Below, piece by piece: positions 7,980 through 15,974 of a stretch of 64,000 nucleotides of DNA. Source of the DNA: JACMLX01 sp031374935 (lineage in GTDB: Bacteria > Gemmatimonadota > Gemmatimonadetes > Gemmatimonadales > Gemmatimonadaceae); the NCBI GenBank assembly GCA_031374935.1, contig JANMHB010000113.1:1-64000 (forward strand), written 5' to 3'. Below the pieces are notes generated by a model that saw nothing but the letters and a program-made list of their open reading frames with translations, ran no database searches and was not told the origin of the DNA. Numbering within the stretch: the stretch's first letter is position 1; every line of letters begins with the position of its first letter. Both the position numbers and the translations under genes were made by a program.

Positions 7980-9094
7980 CGCCCGTCGAGGTGATGATCG
8001 TGGCGGGCGAGCCGTCGGGCGACATGCACGCCGCAGCCATGGTCGCCTCCCTGCGCGCACAACGGCCGGAGTTGCATCTGGTGGGTGTGGGTGGGCCGCG
8101 GCTCGACGCCGAAGGGGTCGAGCTGTTGGAGCGCGCCGAGCGGATCGCCGTGGTCGGTTTCGTGGAGGTCATCAAGCATCTCCCGATCCTGCGCCGGCTG
8201 ATGGCGGCACTGCGCCGCAGGATGGACACCGGACGCGTGAAGTTGGTGGTGCTGATCGACTATCCGGGCTTCAACATGCGTGTGGCGCGCGAAGCGAAGC
8301 AGCGCGGCATTCCGGTGCTCTACTACATCACGCCGCAGGTCTGGGCGTGGCACAAGAGCCGGGTCCGCGACCTGCGCGAGACGGTCACGAAAGCGGCAGT
8401 GATCCTGCCCTTCGAAGAGCCGTTGCTGCGTGATGCGGGGATCGATGCCACGTTCGTCGGCTCGCCACTGATCGACTCGACGCAGCATCCACTCGCGCGC
8501 GATGCGGCCTGTGCCGCACTCGGTCTCGACCCTGCCCGACCCGTGCTGGCGCTGTTCCCCGGCAGTCGCGCCGGCGAGATCGCCAGGCACCTGAAGGATT
8601 TCGTCGCCACGGCGGGTGCGGTGCTCGCGACGCGTCCCGAAGTGCAGGTCGTGGTGAGTGCGCCGCCGCAGGTGCTGATCGACGAAGGCGTCTGCCCGTA
8701 CCCGGTGGTGCGTGATGCCTCGCACACCGTGCTGCGGGCCGCGACGGCTGCCCTGTGCAAGAGTGGCACGACGACGCTCGAAGCGGCGGTGCTCGGCTGC
8801 CCGCTGGTGGTGGCGTATCGGACCAGTCGTCTGACGTATGCAATCGCGAAACGGTTGGTGACGCTCCCGCACATCGCACTGGTCAACATCGTCGCGGAAC
8901 GCCGCGTGGCGCAGGAGTTCATTCAAGACGACCTTCGTGCTGACCGGGTGGCGCCGGTACTCCTCGAGTTGCTGAACGAACGGTCACCGCAGCGCGCCGA
9001 GATGTTGATGGCGCTGCAGGATGTCCGCCGTCGAATGGGGGCGCCGGGCGCCGGCGTGCGCGTGGCGGAGATGATCGCCGGACTGGTGGCGTGA
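7976..9094 (+). CDS. lpxB: Lipid-A-disaccharide synthase LpxB
   Basis: GT19 enzyme joining UDP-2,3-diacylglucosamine and lipid X into the disaccharide of lipid A at the inner membrane. The product has 372 residues from a GTG overlapping the previous stop (GTGA). Family signatures are IVAGEPSGDMHAA at the N-terminus, IDYPGFN near residue 92, YYITPQVWAW near 118, FPGSRAGEI near 192 and the C-terminal KSGTTTLEAA donor-binding segment near 260. The preceding pathway step, the UDP-diacylglucosamine pyrophosphatase (LpxH, LpxI or LpxG), is not in the window. Confidence 0.94.
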   Translation: MTPVEVMIVAGEPSGDMHAAAMVASLRAQRPELHLVGVGGPRLDAEGVELLERAERIAVVGFVEVIKHLPILRRLMAALRRRMDTGRVKLVVLIDYPGFNMRVAREAKQRGIPVLYYITPQVWAWHKSRVRDLRETVTKAAVILPFEEPLLRDAGIDATFVGSPLIDSTQHPLARDAACAALGLDPARPVLALFPGSRAGEIARHLKDFVATAGAVLATRPEVQVVVSAPPQVLIDEGVCPYPVVRDASHTVLRAATAALCKSGTTTLEAAVLGCPLVVAYRTSRLTYAIAKRLVTLPHIALVNIVAERRVAQEFIQDDLRADRVAPVLLELLNERSPQRAEMLMALQDVRRRMGAPGAGVRVAEMIAGLVA

Positions 9095-9762
9095 CCGGTT
9101 CGGCAGTCGCGGGCGACGCGAGATCCGAGGCGGACGCGCGACGCGCCAGATGGCTGTCGCTGATTGGTTCCTGGATCATCCGGATGGTGGGCGTGACCTG
9201 GCGGGTCCGTATCATCGATGCAGGGCCAGTCGACCGGCTCCGCTGTGACGGGCAGCCGGTGGCGCTGCTACTCTGGCATGGTCAACTGTTACCACTGCTG
9301 TACATCATGCGCTTCCAGTCGATCGCCTGCCTGATCAGCACCCACCGGGATGGCGAGTTGATTGCGCAGGTCGCCCGCCGGCTTGGGTGTAAACTGATAC
9401 GAGGCAGCAGCTCGCGAGGGGCCGACCGGGCATTGCTCGGACTCGTCCGCACATTGCATGACGGATTCACGGTGGCGGTGACGCCGGATGGGCCGCGCGG
9501 TCCCTACCGCAGCTTTGCGCCCGGTGCATTGGTCGCCGCACACCGTGCCAGCGCGCCGGTGGTGGCGTTTGGTGTGCACGCAACGCGTGCATGGTACATG
9601 AAGAGCTGGGATCAGTTCATGATCCCGAAGCCGTTCGCGCGGGTGACCATCGTGTTCGACACGCCGATGATCGTGCCTGGCGAGTCCGCACGCGATGCCG
9701 CGGACGCGGTGCCGCTGTTCATCGCGCGCATGGAACAGGTGGAACGCCGTGCCGCTGTCTGA
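9091..9762 (+). CDS. DUF374 lysophospholipid acyltransferase-like protein
   Basis: Protein of 223 residues from a GTG overlapping lpxB. It has the DUF374 features: a hydrophobic N-terminal segment near residues 20-30, WHGQLLPLLY, STHRDGE, RGSSSRGADRAL, and TPDGPRGPYR at the active site. Helicobacter and Campylobacter LpxJ, a secondary acyltransferase of lipid A, is reported to belong to this group. The position between lpxB and lpxK supports a late acyl transfer to lipid A at the inner membrane. No classical LpxL/LpxM is seen in the window. The exact acyl position is inference. Confidence 0.8.
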   Translation: MTGSAVAGDARSEADARRARWLSLIGSWIIRMVGVTWRVRIIDAGPVDRLRCDGQPVALLLWHGQLLPLLYIMRFQSIACLISTHRDGELIAQVARRLGCKLIRGSSSRGADRALLGLVRTLHDGFTVAVTPDGPRGPYRSFAPGALVAAHRASAPVVAFGVHATRAWYMKSWDQFMIPKPFARVTIVFDTPMIVPGESARDAADAVPLFIARMEQVERRAAV

Positions 9763-10795
9763 GATTGCAGAGTCGGTCTGGTATGGCGACAGACCAGCGT
9801 CGCGCATGGCGCGGGCGGTGCTGGCACCCCTCAGCAGTGTGTTCGGGACCATCGTTCGGCGACTGGACGCCGCGTACGCCGCCGCGCCGCCCGCGCCCGG
9901 GCCGATTCCTGCGATCTCGATCGGCAACCTGACGGTCGGGGGCACCGGGAAAACACCGGTGAGCGCCTGGTTCGCGCGCCGATTCGTCGAGGCCGGCGCG
10001 TCGCCGGCCATCGTCATGCGCGGGTACGGCGAGGACGAAATCCTCGTACATCGCCTGCTCAATCCCGACGTGCCGGTGTATGGCAACTCCGATCGCGCGG
10101 CCGGCGTGCGCAGTGCCGCACTTCGCGGCGCCGATATGGCGATTCTCGATGACGCTTTTCAGCATCGTCGCGCCGCGCGGGTGCAGGACGTCGTGCTGCT
10201 GAGCGCCGATCGCTGGACGGGCGACGTGCGTCTGCTGCCGGCAGGACCATTTCGCGAACCGATGCGGGCGTTGCGCCGCGCGAGCGTCGTGGTGCTGACG
10301 GTGAAGGCGGCGAGCGACGATCAGGTGCGGGCAGCGACAGGGGCGATCAGGTCGGCGACGGACTCGACCGTGGTGACGGTGGATCTCGTTCCGGCGTCCC
10401 TGGTGCATGTCGGGTCGCAGGAGCGCGAGGCGATCGTCGACTGGTGGGGACGCCGTGTGCTCGCGGTCAGCGGCATCGGCGATCCGGCGGCTTACCTCTC
10501 TCAATTGACGCACCTTGGGCTCCGCCCACAGCCGATGACCTTTCCCGACCATCACCGATTCGACGACGCCAGCGTCCAACGGGTGCTGAGCGCGGCCACA
10601 GACGTCGAGGCGGTGGTGTGCACGCTGAAGGACGCCGTGAAGCTCGGACCACAATGGCCGAGTTCGGCGGTGCCCTTGTGGTATCTTTCGCAATCGGTCG
10701 TTCCACGCGACGGCGCCGACGCTCTGGATGCAGTTGTCCAGTCGGTGCTTGCGGCGCGAGGGCGCGATCACATCTCTCCCGACCTCTCACGCTGA
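9749..10795 (+). CDS. lpxK: Tetraacyldisaccharide 4'-kinase LpxK
   Basis: Phosphorylates the 4' position of the lipid A disaccharide. GTG at 9749 (overlapping the previous gene by 14 bases) is taken as the start and gives 348 residues; an upstream ATG at 9695 would add residues of non-family composition. Walker A is SIGNLTVGGTGKTP (about residues 54-67). Further family signatures are SRGYG-like MRGYGEDE and the Walker B segment ADMAILDDAFQHR. FPDHHRF near residue 265 is also typical. It closes the envelope operon; KDO transferase WaaA is not adjacent. Confidence 0.9.
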   Translation: MPLSEIAESVWYGDRPASRMARAVLAPLSSVFGTIVRRLDAAYAAAPPAPGPIPAISIGNLTVGGTGKTPVSAWFARRFVEAGASPAIVMRGYGEDEILVHRLLNPDVPVYGNSDRAAGVRSAALRGADMAILDDAFQHRRAARVQDVVLLSADRWTGDVRLLPAGPFREPMRALRRASVVVLTVKAASDDQVRAATGAIRSATDSTVVTVDLVPASLVHVGSQEREAIVDWWGRRVLAVSGIGDPAAYLSQLTHLGLRPQPMTFPDHHRFDDASVQRVLSAATDVEAVVCTLKDAVKLGPQWPSSAVPLWYLSQSVVPRDGADALDAVVQSVLAARGRDHISPDLSR

Positions 10796-10806
10796 CGAGC
10801 TGAACT

Positions 10807-12114
10807 ATGGCGACCGACCTGCGGCTGCCGACGACGAACATCGTCCTTCCGGACAAGGACCGCTTCCTCGACGAGCACAATCCGTTCGAGGCGATGATGT
10901 CGCGCTTCGATCGCGCCGCTGAATTGCTGGATCTCGATCCCGGGATCTACAAGATCCTGCGCAACCCCGAGAAACAGCTCATCGTGTCGATCCCGGTGCA
11001 CATGGACAACGGCGACGTCGAAGTGTTCACGGGCTATCGCGTGCTCTACAACACGTCGCGCGGTCCGGCCAAGGGTGGCATTCGCTTCGACATGCAGGTG
11101 AATCTCGAGGAAGTGAAGGCGCTGGCGGCGTGGATGACCTGGAAGTGCGCGGTCGTGAACCTGCCGTTCGGCGGCGCCAAGGGCGGCGTGATCTGTGATC
11201 CGGCGACGCTGAGTGTCGGTGAACTCGAACGGCTGACGCGACGCTACACATCGAACATCATTTCGCTGCTCGGCCCCGATTCCGATGTGCCCGCACCGGA
11301 CGTGAACACGAATGAGCGTGTGATGGCCTGGGTGATGGACACGTACTCGATGCACATGCGTCACACCGCCTCCGCCGTCGTGACGGGCAAGCCGCTGGAA
11401 CTCGGAGGCTCGGCTGGCCGCAAGGAAGCGACAGGGCGCGGGTGCATGATCGTCACCCGCGAAGCACTGAAGGAACTCGGCATGCCGGTGCGCGGTACGA
11501 CCGTCGCCGTGCAGGGCTTCGGCAATGTGGGATCCACGGCAGCAATGTTGCTCGAGCGCGAGGGGTGCCGGATCACTGCGATCAGTGACCGCACGGGTGG
11601 CGTGCACAATCCGCAGGGTGTCGATATCGCCGCGGCGATCGAGTACGTCCGCAGGAATCGGGACCTGGCTGGTTTCGCCGGTGGTGATCCGATCAGCAAC
11701 GATGAATTGCTGACGCTCGACGTCGACGTCCTCGTTCCAGCGGCGATGGAGAACGTCATCACGTCGAAGAACGCGGCGCGCCTGCAGGCGAAGATCATCT
11801 GTGAGGGGGCGAACGGCCCGACGACGGCGGCCGCGGATGCGATCCTCGAGGAGAAGGGGATCTTCATGATCCCGGACATCCTCGCGAACGCCGGCGGGGT
11901 GACGGTGTCGTACTTCGAGTGGGTGCAGAATCGCGGTGGGTACTACTGGACGGAGGAGACGGTGAACACGCGCCTCGAGGAGATCATGACGCGCAGCTTC
12001 ACCGACGTGCGTGCGCTGGCACGCCAGCACAAGGTGAATATGCGGACCGCCGCCTACATGCTGGCGATCAGTCGGGTGAGCACCGTGCACAAGTTGCGCG
12101 GCATCTACGCCTGA
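10807..12114 (+). CDS. gdhA: Glu/Leu/Phe/Val-family glutamate dehydrogenase
   Basis: Interconverts glutamate with 2-oxoglutarate and ammonia in the cytoplasm. The 435 residues match the hexameric GDH length. Substrate-domain motifs are GPAKGGIRF and the catalytic-Lys stretch LPFGGAKGGV near residue 120. DVPAPDVNT near 160 and GRKEATGRG follow. The NAD(P) fold begins at VQGFGNVGS near 237, and CEGANGPTT is near 335. The start lies 11 bases after lpxK, so it may be cotranscribed. Other members of this superfamily (leucine or valine dehydrogenase) are shorter. Cofactor preference is not decided. Confidence 0.9.
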   Translation: MATDLRLPTTNIVLPDKDRFLDEHNPFEAMMSRFDRAAELLDLDPGIYKILRNPEKQLIVSIPVHMDNGDVEVFTGYRVLYNTSRGPAKGGIRFDMQVNLEEVKALAAWMTWKCAVVNLPFGGAKGGVICDPATLSVGELERLTRRYTSNIISLLGPDSDVPAPDVNTNERVMAWVMDTYSMHMRHTASAVVTGKPLELGGSAGRKEATGRGCMIVTREALKELGMPVRGTTVAVQGFGNVGSTAAMLLEREGCRITAISDRTGGVHNPQGVDIAAAIEYVRRNRDLAGFAGGDPISNDELLTLDVDVLVPAAMENVITSKNAARLQAKIICEGANGPTTAAADAILEEKGIFMIPDILANAGGVTVSYFEWVQNRGGYYWTEETVNTRLEEIMTRSFTDVRALARQHKVNMRTAAYMLAISRVSTVHKLRGIYA

Positions 12115-12117
12115 CGG

Positions 12118-12582
12118 GTGGAGCTGACGCTGGCCGTCGTCGGACGCGCGCACGCCGCCACGCTGGGTGCGGCGATTGCCGAGTATGAGCGGCGCGCCGC
12201 ACGCTATTGGCCGCTGCGGGTCCGCGAGGTGAAGGAGGCGGGTGGGCGGAGCGTCACGCCCGCCGTCACCCGGCGCGCGGAAGGGGAGCGACTGCTCGAG
12301 GCATGGCCTGGCCGGGGAGAGCTGATCGCCTGCGATGAACGCGGGGCGACGATGACCAGCGCCGAGTTCGCGCAGTGGCTGGGTCGCGTGCGGGACGCCG
12401 CCGGTGCGGTGACGTTCGTCATCGGCGGCGCCTTTGGCCTCGATGACGCGCTGAGGGCGCGGGCCACCCGTCTGCTGGCAGTGGCGCCGTGGACGCTGCC
12501 GCACGAGATGGCGCGGCTGGTCCTGACGGAACAGCTGTACCGCGCCGGCACCGTGTTGCGCGGCGAGCCGTATCACAAGTAG
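12118..12582 (+). CDS. rlmH: 23S rRNA (pseudouridine1915-N3)-methyltransferase RlmH
   Basis: SPOUT methyltransferase that methylates pseudouridine 1915 in helix 69 of 23S rRNA. It has 154 residues from GTG at 12118, three bases after gdhA. The SAM-binding knot shows FVIGGAFGLDD near residue 101 and the C-terminal HEMARLVLTEQLYRA. The protein ends in GEPYHK, close to the usual HPYH ending that contacts the tRNA-filled ribosome. Length and ends are normal. Confidence 0.9.
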   Translation: MELTLAVVGRAHAATLGAAIAEYERRAARYWPLRVREVKEAGGRSVTPAVTRRAEGERLLEAWPGRGELIACDERGATMTSAEFAQWLGRVRDAAGAVTFVIGGAFGLDDALRARATRLLAVAPWTLPHEMARLVLTEQLYRAGTVLRGEPYHK

Positions 12583-12766
12583 TGCTCGCGTGTCCGAGGG
12601 ACGCGTTGGAGACTATCTTGCGCCTGCAGTGTTCACGGTGCCCGCCGGCATCGATCTCGGTCACGGATGCAGTCCGGAGGTTCGACGTGGTCTTGCACGG
12701 GAGCGTCACGCGCGGCACCGGGATGGTATCGGCGGTTCACACGCTGCGGCAGAAGGAGTCGGCACG

Positions 12767-14314
12767 ATGTCGGTAGCGCCGATCGTCGAACGGCTTCCGC
12801 TGGCGTTTGGCCCGCTGGCGGCCGCGATGCGAGACGGGGTGCTTCCCGGTGACGCGGCCAACGACATGCCGCAGACCCTTCGCGGCTGGCGCGAGCGCAT
12901 CGAGATCTGTCGCGAACCGATGATGGGAATCGGCTGGGCGAACGCGTTGCATGAAGCGATGCGGCCGACCGGCGCGGCGGCGGCGCGATTGGCGCGGGTG
13001 AGCCGCGGGCAGGGCGTGGTGGTGACGACGGGGCAGCAGCCCGGCCTGTATGGTGGTCCGATGTACACCATCGTGAAGGCGCTCAGTGCGCTGGCCGTCG
13101 CCGATCGCCTCGAGGCGCTGACGGGCGTGCCCACGGCGCCGATCTTCTGGGCCGCCACCGATGATGCCGACTTCGCGGAAGGCGCCACCACCTGGATCCC
13201 ATCGGCCGGTGCGCTGCGCGACCTGCGCCTGACGCACGCGCCACCCGAAGGCACGATGATGTCGCACGCGTTCCTCGGCAACATGCAGGAGTCGAATGCG
13301 CTCCTTCGGCGCGCGGCAGCCGGCGCGGCATGGCCGGAGATGATCCGCGCGGCCTGTGCCGCGTATCATGAAGGTGCGACGGCGGGGAACGCGTACGTCG
13401 ATCTGATGCGTGAGATCCTGATGCCGCTGGGCATCGCGGTGCTCAACGCCGCGCATCCGAGCGTTCGGCATCAGTCGGCACCGTTGCTGCGTCGTGCGCT
13501 GGCCGAATCGTCGGCCGTTGACGCGGCGGTGACGGCTCGGACGGAGGAGTTGCGCGCTGCAGGGTTTGTCCCGCAGGTCGACCTGCTGCCGGACCGCGCG
13601 CTGGTCTTCGTGGTTCGAAACGGCGTCAAGGAGCGCGCCAGTATCTCCGGCGCGGCGCAGGTGTTGTCGCGTGTTTCCGACGATCTGCTGTCGCCCAATG
13701 TCCTGCTGCGGCCCGTGGTGGAACGCGCGTTGCTGCCGACGGTCGCCTACATGGCGGGCCCCGGCGAGTTCGCTTACTTCGCGCAGGTGAGTGCGGTGGC
13801 CACGGTGCTGAGCGTCGCCGTGCCGCTGGCGCTCCCGCGCACGAGTGTGCGGATCATCCCTCCCGAGGTGCAGCAGACGCTGTCCCGGCATGGACAGTCC
13901 GTCGAGGCGATGCGCGATCCGCGTGCGCTGGTGCGGTCGCTCGCCTCCCGTGCGACGCCCGAGACTGCGCTGGATGCCCTGTCTGCGTTGCGCGCACAGA
14001 TCCGACGCACGGCTGATGTGATTCGGGGCGGCGACAGTTCGCTGCCGGCACCGGCGCTGGATGGAGCCGTCGCACAATTCGTGCACCGCACCGACCGACT
14101 CGAGCGACGGCTACTGGCGGCGGCCAAGCGCGACATCGGTGACCAGCTGCGCCGTGTCGAGCAGGCGCAGGCAATGCTGTGGCCGCAGGGGGCGCCGCAG
14201 GAGCGCATCGTCAATCCGCTGCCATGGCTGGCGCGGTACGGCCCGCCGCTATTGGATGCGCTGCGACAGGTGTGCGACGAGAACGCCGCGACGCTGGTGC
14301 ATGGCGGCGACTGA
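12767..14314 (+). CDS. bshC: Bacillithiol biosynthesis cysteine-adding enzyme BshC
   Basis: Last step of bacillithiol synthesis: adds cysteine to GlcN-malate to form the low-molecular-weight thiol. ATG at 12767 has AAGGAG eight bases upstream and gives 515 residues; the frame is open further upstream, but that part lacks family similarity. The signature VVTTGQQPGLYGGPMYTIVK (about residue 84) and FWAATDDADFAE are the nucleotide-binding-like core of BshC. VAYMAGPGEFAYFAQ near 328 is also typical. BshA and BshB are not in the window. It overlaps murJ by 14 bases. Confidence 0.87.
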   Translation: MSVAPIVERLPLAFGPLAAAMRDGVLPGDAANDMPQTLRGWRERIEICREPMMGIGWANALHEAMRPTGAAAARLARVSRGQGVVVTTGQQPGLYGGPMYTIVKALSALAVADRLEALTGVPTAPIFWAATDDADFAEGATTWIPSAGALRDLRLTHAPPEGTMMSHAFLGNMQESNALLRRAAAGAAWPEMIRAACAAYHEGATAGNAYVDLMREILMPLGIAVLNAAHPSVRHQSAPLLRRALAESSAVDAAVTARTEELRAAGFVPQVDLLPDRALVFVVRNGVKERASISGAAQVLSRVSDDLLSPNVLLRPVVERALLPTVAYMAGPGEFAYFAQVSAVATVLSVAVPLALPRTSVRIIPPEVQQTLSRHGQSVEAMRDPRALVRSLASRATPETALDALSALRAQIRRTADVIRGGDSSLPAPALDGAVAQFVHRTDRLERRLLAAAKRDIGDQLRRVEQAQAMLWPQGAPQERIVNPLPWLARYGPPLLDALRQVCDENAATLVHGGD

Positions 14315-15917
14315 GCCGCCAGCAGCCTCCGGGGCGGAGAAGCGAGGCTCCGGCGCAGCGCTGGTCGCGGCGGGTGTCCTCATCAGTCGAGTGCTGGGCT
14401 TCGTGCGCGAAGGTGTGATTGCGCACGTGCTGGGCACGTCGGTCGCATCTGGTGCCTTGCGCGCAGCGCTGCGCATTCCAAACCTGCTGCAGAACCTCTT
14501 CGGCGAAGGCGCCCTCTCGGCGTCGTTCATTCCGGTCTATGCGCGGCTCCGCATGGAGCGGCGCGACGCGGAAGCGGTGCGTGTCGCCGGCGCGGTTTTC
14601 ACGCTGCTCGCCATGCTGTCGTCGGTGCTGGTGCTGATCGGGGTCACCTGGTCGGCGGAACTCGTGGCGGTACTGACACCGGGCTTCAGCGCACCCACGC
14701 GGGCCCTCACGACGACGCTGGTGCGCATCATGTTTCCGGGTGTCGGACTGCTGGTGCTGTCGGCCTGGTGTCTCGGTGTGCTCAACAGCCATCGCCGGTT
14801 CTTCCTGTCGTATGTCTCGCCCGTGATGTGGAATCTGGCGATCATCGCCGCCGTCCTGCTCGGACCGCGTGTCAGCCTGGATGATGCGGCACGAATGGTC
14901 GCATGGGGGGCCTTGGTTGGCAGCGCCTTGCAGTTCCTGGTACAGCTGCCTGCCGTGCTGGCCCTGGTGCGCGGCATCACCTTGCAACCGTCCCTCGACG
15001 ATCCGTCAGTGCGCACGGTGGCGCGAAACTTCGGGCCGGCGCTGATGAGTCGTGGCGTGTTGCAGGTGAGCAGCTTCATCGATCTGCAATTCGCGACCAT
15101 CATCTCCGCAGAAGCGGTTGCGGCGCTGGGTCTGGCGCAGTCGATCACGCTCTTGCCGGTGACGCTGTTCGGCACGGCGATCACCGCCGCCGCGCTGCCG
15201 GCAATGTCGTCCGTCGCCGGCGATGCCGATGCGCGCGGTGCCGCGCTGCGACTCAGACTGGGTGAAAATCAGCGACGCATCGCGTTCTTCATCGTACCGT
15301 CCGCCGCCGCATTTCTGACGGTCGGCGACGCGCTGGCGGCTGCGCTCTACCGGTCGGGGCTCTTTGACGCTGCGGCCGCCACCTGGTTGTGGGCGATTCT
15401 CGCCGGTGCGTCGCTCGGATTGCTCGCGTCGACGCTGGCACGGCTGTACAGCTCCGCGTTCTTCGCACTGCAGGATACCACGACGCCGCTGCGGTACGCG
15501 TTCGTTCGCGTGGGGGTCGGTGTTGGTTTGGCCTATCTGCTGGGCGTGCGGCTGCCGGCGTGGCTGGGCGTCGACACGAAATGGGGCGCCGCTGGACTGA
15601 CACTGGCGGCGGGTGTGGCTGGCTGGACGGAGTTTGCGCTGTTACGTGCGGGTTTGCGTCGCAGGATCGGATCGTTGCCTGGCGTGCTGCCGCTGCTGCT
15701 GCGCCTCTGGGCCTGTGCGCTCGGCGCTGCCGCGGTGACGTGGGCGGTGCGCGCGCCATGGTTGGGTGTGTACGGCGTGCCCCATCGATTCGAGGCGGCT
15801 GGATTGCTGGTGATCTTCGCGTTCGTCTACGGCGTGTCGACACTCGCGGCCCGTATCCCGGAAGCGCTGGCGGTGTGGCGGCGCGTGAGCGGTGCGCGAG
15901 GCGCAGTGGCGCGGTAG
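14301..15917 (+). CDS. murJ: Lipid II flippase MurJ (MviN family)
   Basis: MOP-superfamily membrane protein that flips lipid II for peptidoglycan synthesis. ATG at 14301 overlaps bshC and gives 538 residues with about 14 membrane segments. SRVLGFVREGVIAHVLGTS near residue 30 and RIPNLLQNLFGEGALSASFIPVYARL near 60 are the family signatures, including the charged residues of the central cavity. FFALQDTTTPLRYA near 385 is also conserved. No other peptidoglycan gene is adjacent. Confidence 0.92.
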   Translation: MAATEPPAASGAEKRGSGAALVAAGVLISRVLGFVREGVIAHVLGTSVASGALRAALRIPNLLQNLFGEGALSASFIPVYARLRMERRDAEAVRVAGAVFTLLAMLSSVLVLIGVTWSAELVAVLTPGFSAPTRALTTTLVRIMFPGVGLLVLSAWCLGVLNSHRRFFLSYVSPVMWNLAIIAAVLLGPRVSLDDAARMVAWGALVGSALQFLVQLPAVLALVRGITLQPSLDDPSVRTVARNFGPALMSRGVLQVSSFIDLQFATIISAEAVAALGLAQSITLLPVTLFGTAITAAALPAMSSVAGDADARGAALRLRLGENQRRIAFFIVPSAAAFLTVGDALAAALYRSGLFDAAAATWLWAILAGASLGLLASTLARLYSSAFFALQDTTTPLRYAFVRVGVGVGLAYLLGVRLPAWLGVDTKWGAAGLTLAAGVAGWTEFALLRAGLRRRIGSLPGVLPLLLRLWACALGAAAVTWAVRAPWLGVYGVPHRFEAAGLLVIFAFVYGVSTLAARIPEALAVWRRVSGARGAVAR

Positions 15918-15963
15918 TCGGCTGGCGCGGTCGCACGCGCACCGTCTGACGTTCCAGCCCGGC

Positions 15964-15969
15964 TAGATT
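15964..15969 (+). promoter_or_regulatory. Candidate -10 element of uvrC, leaderless start
   Basis: TAGATT lies five bases before the uvrC ATG and there is no Shine-Dalgarno sequence. A start site 6-7 bases after it would coincide with the ATG. The arrangement matches that before bamA. The -35 region is unclear. Confidence 0.35.
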
Positions 15970-15974
15970 GCGGG

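Noticed and set aside
10768..12576. 602-codon open frame on the minus strand opposite gdhA and rlmH
   Set aside because: It is the antisense of two well-supported genes; its Arg/His/Gly-rich composition is that of GC-rich shadow frames.
12737..14086. 449-codon minus-strand open frame opposite bshC
   Set aside because: Shadow frame; no recognisable domain and the sense strand carries a clear BshC.
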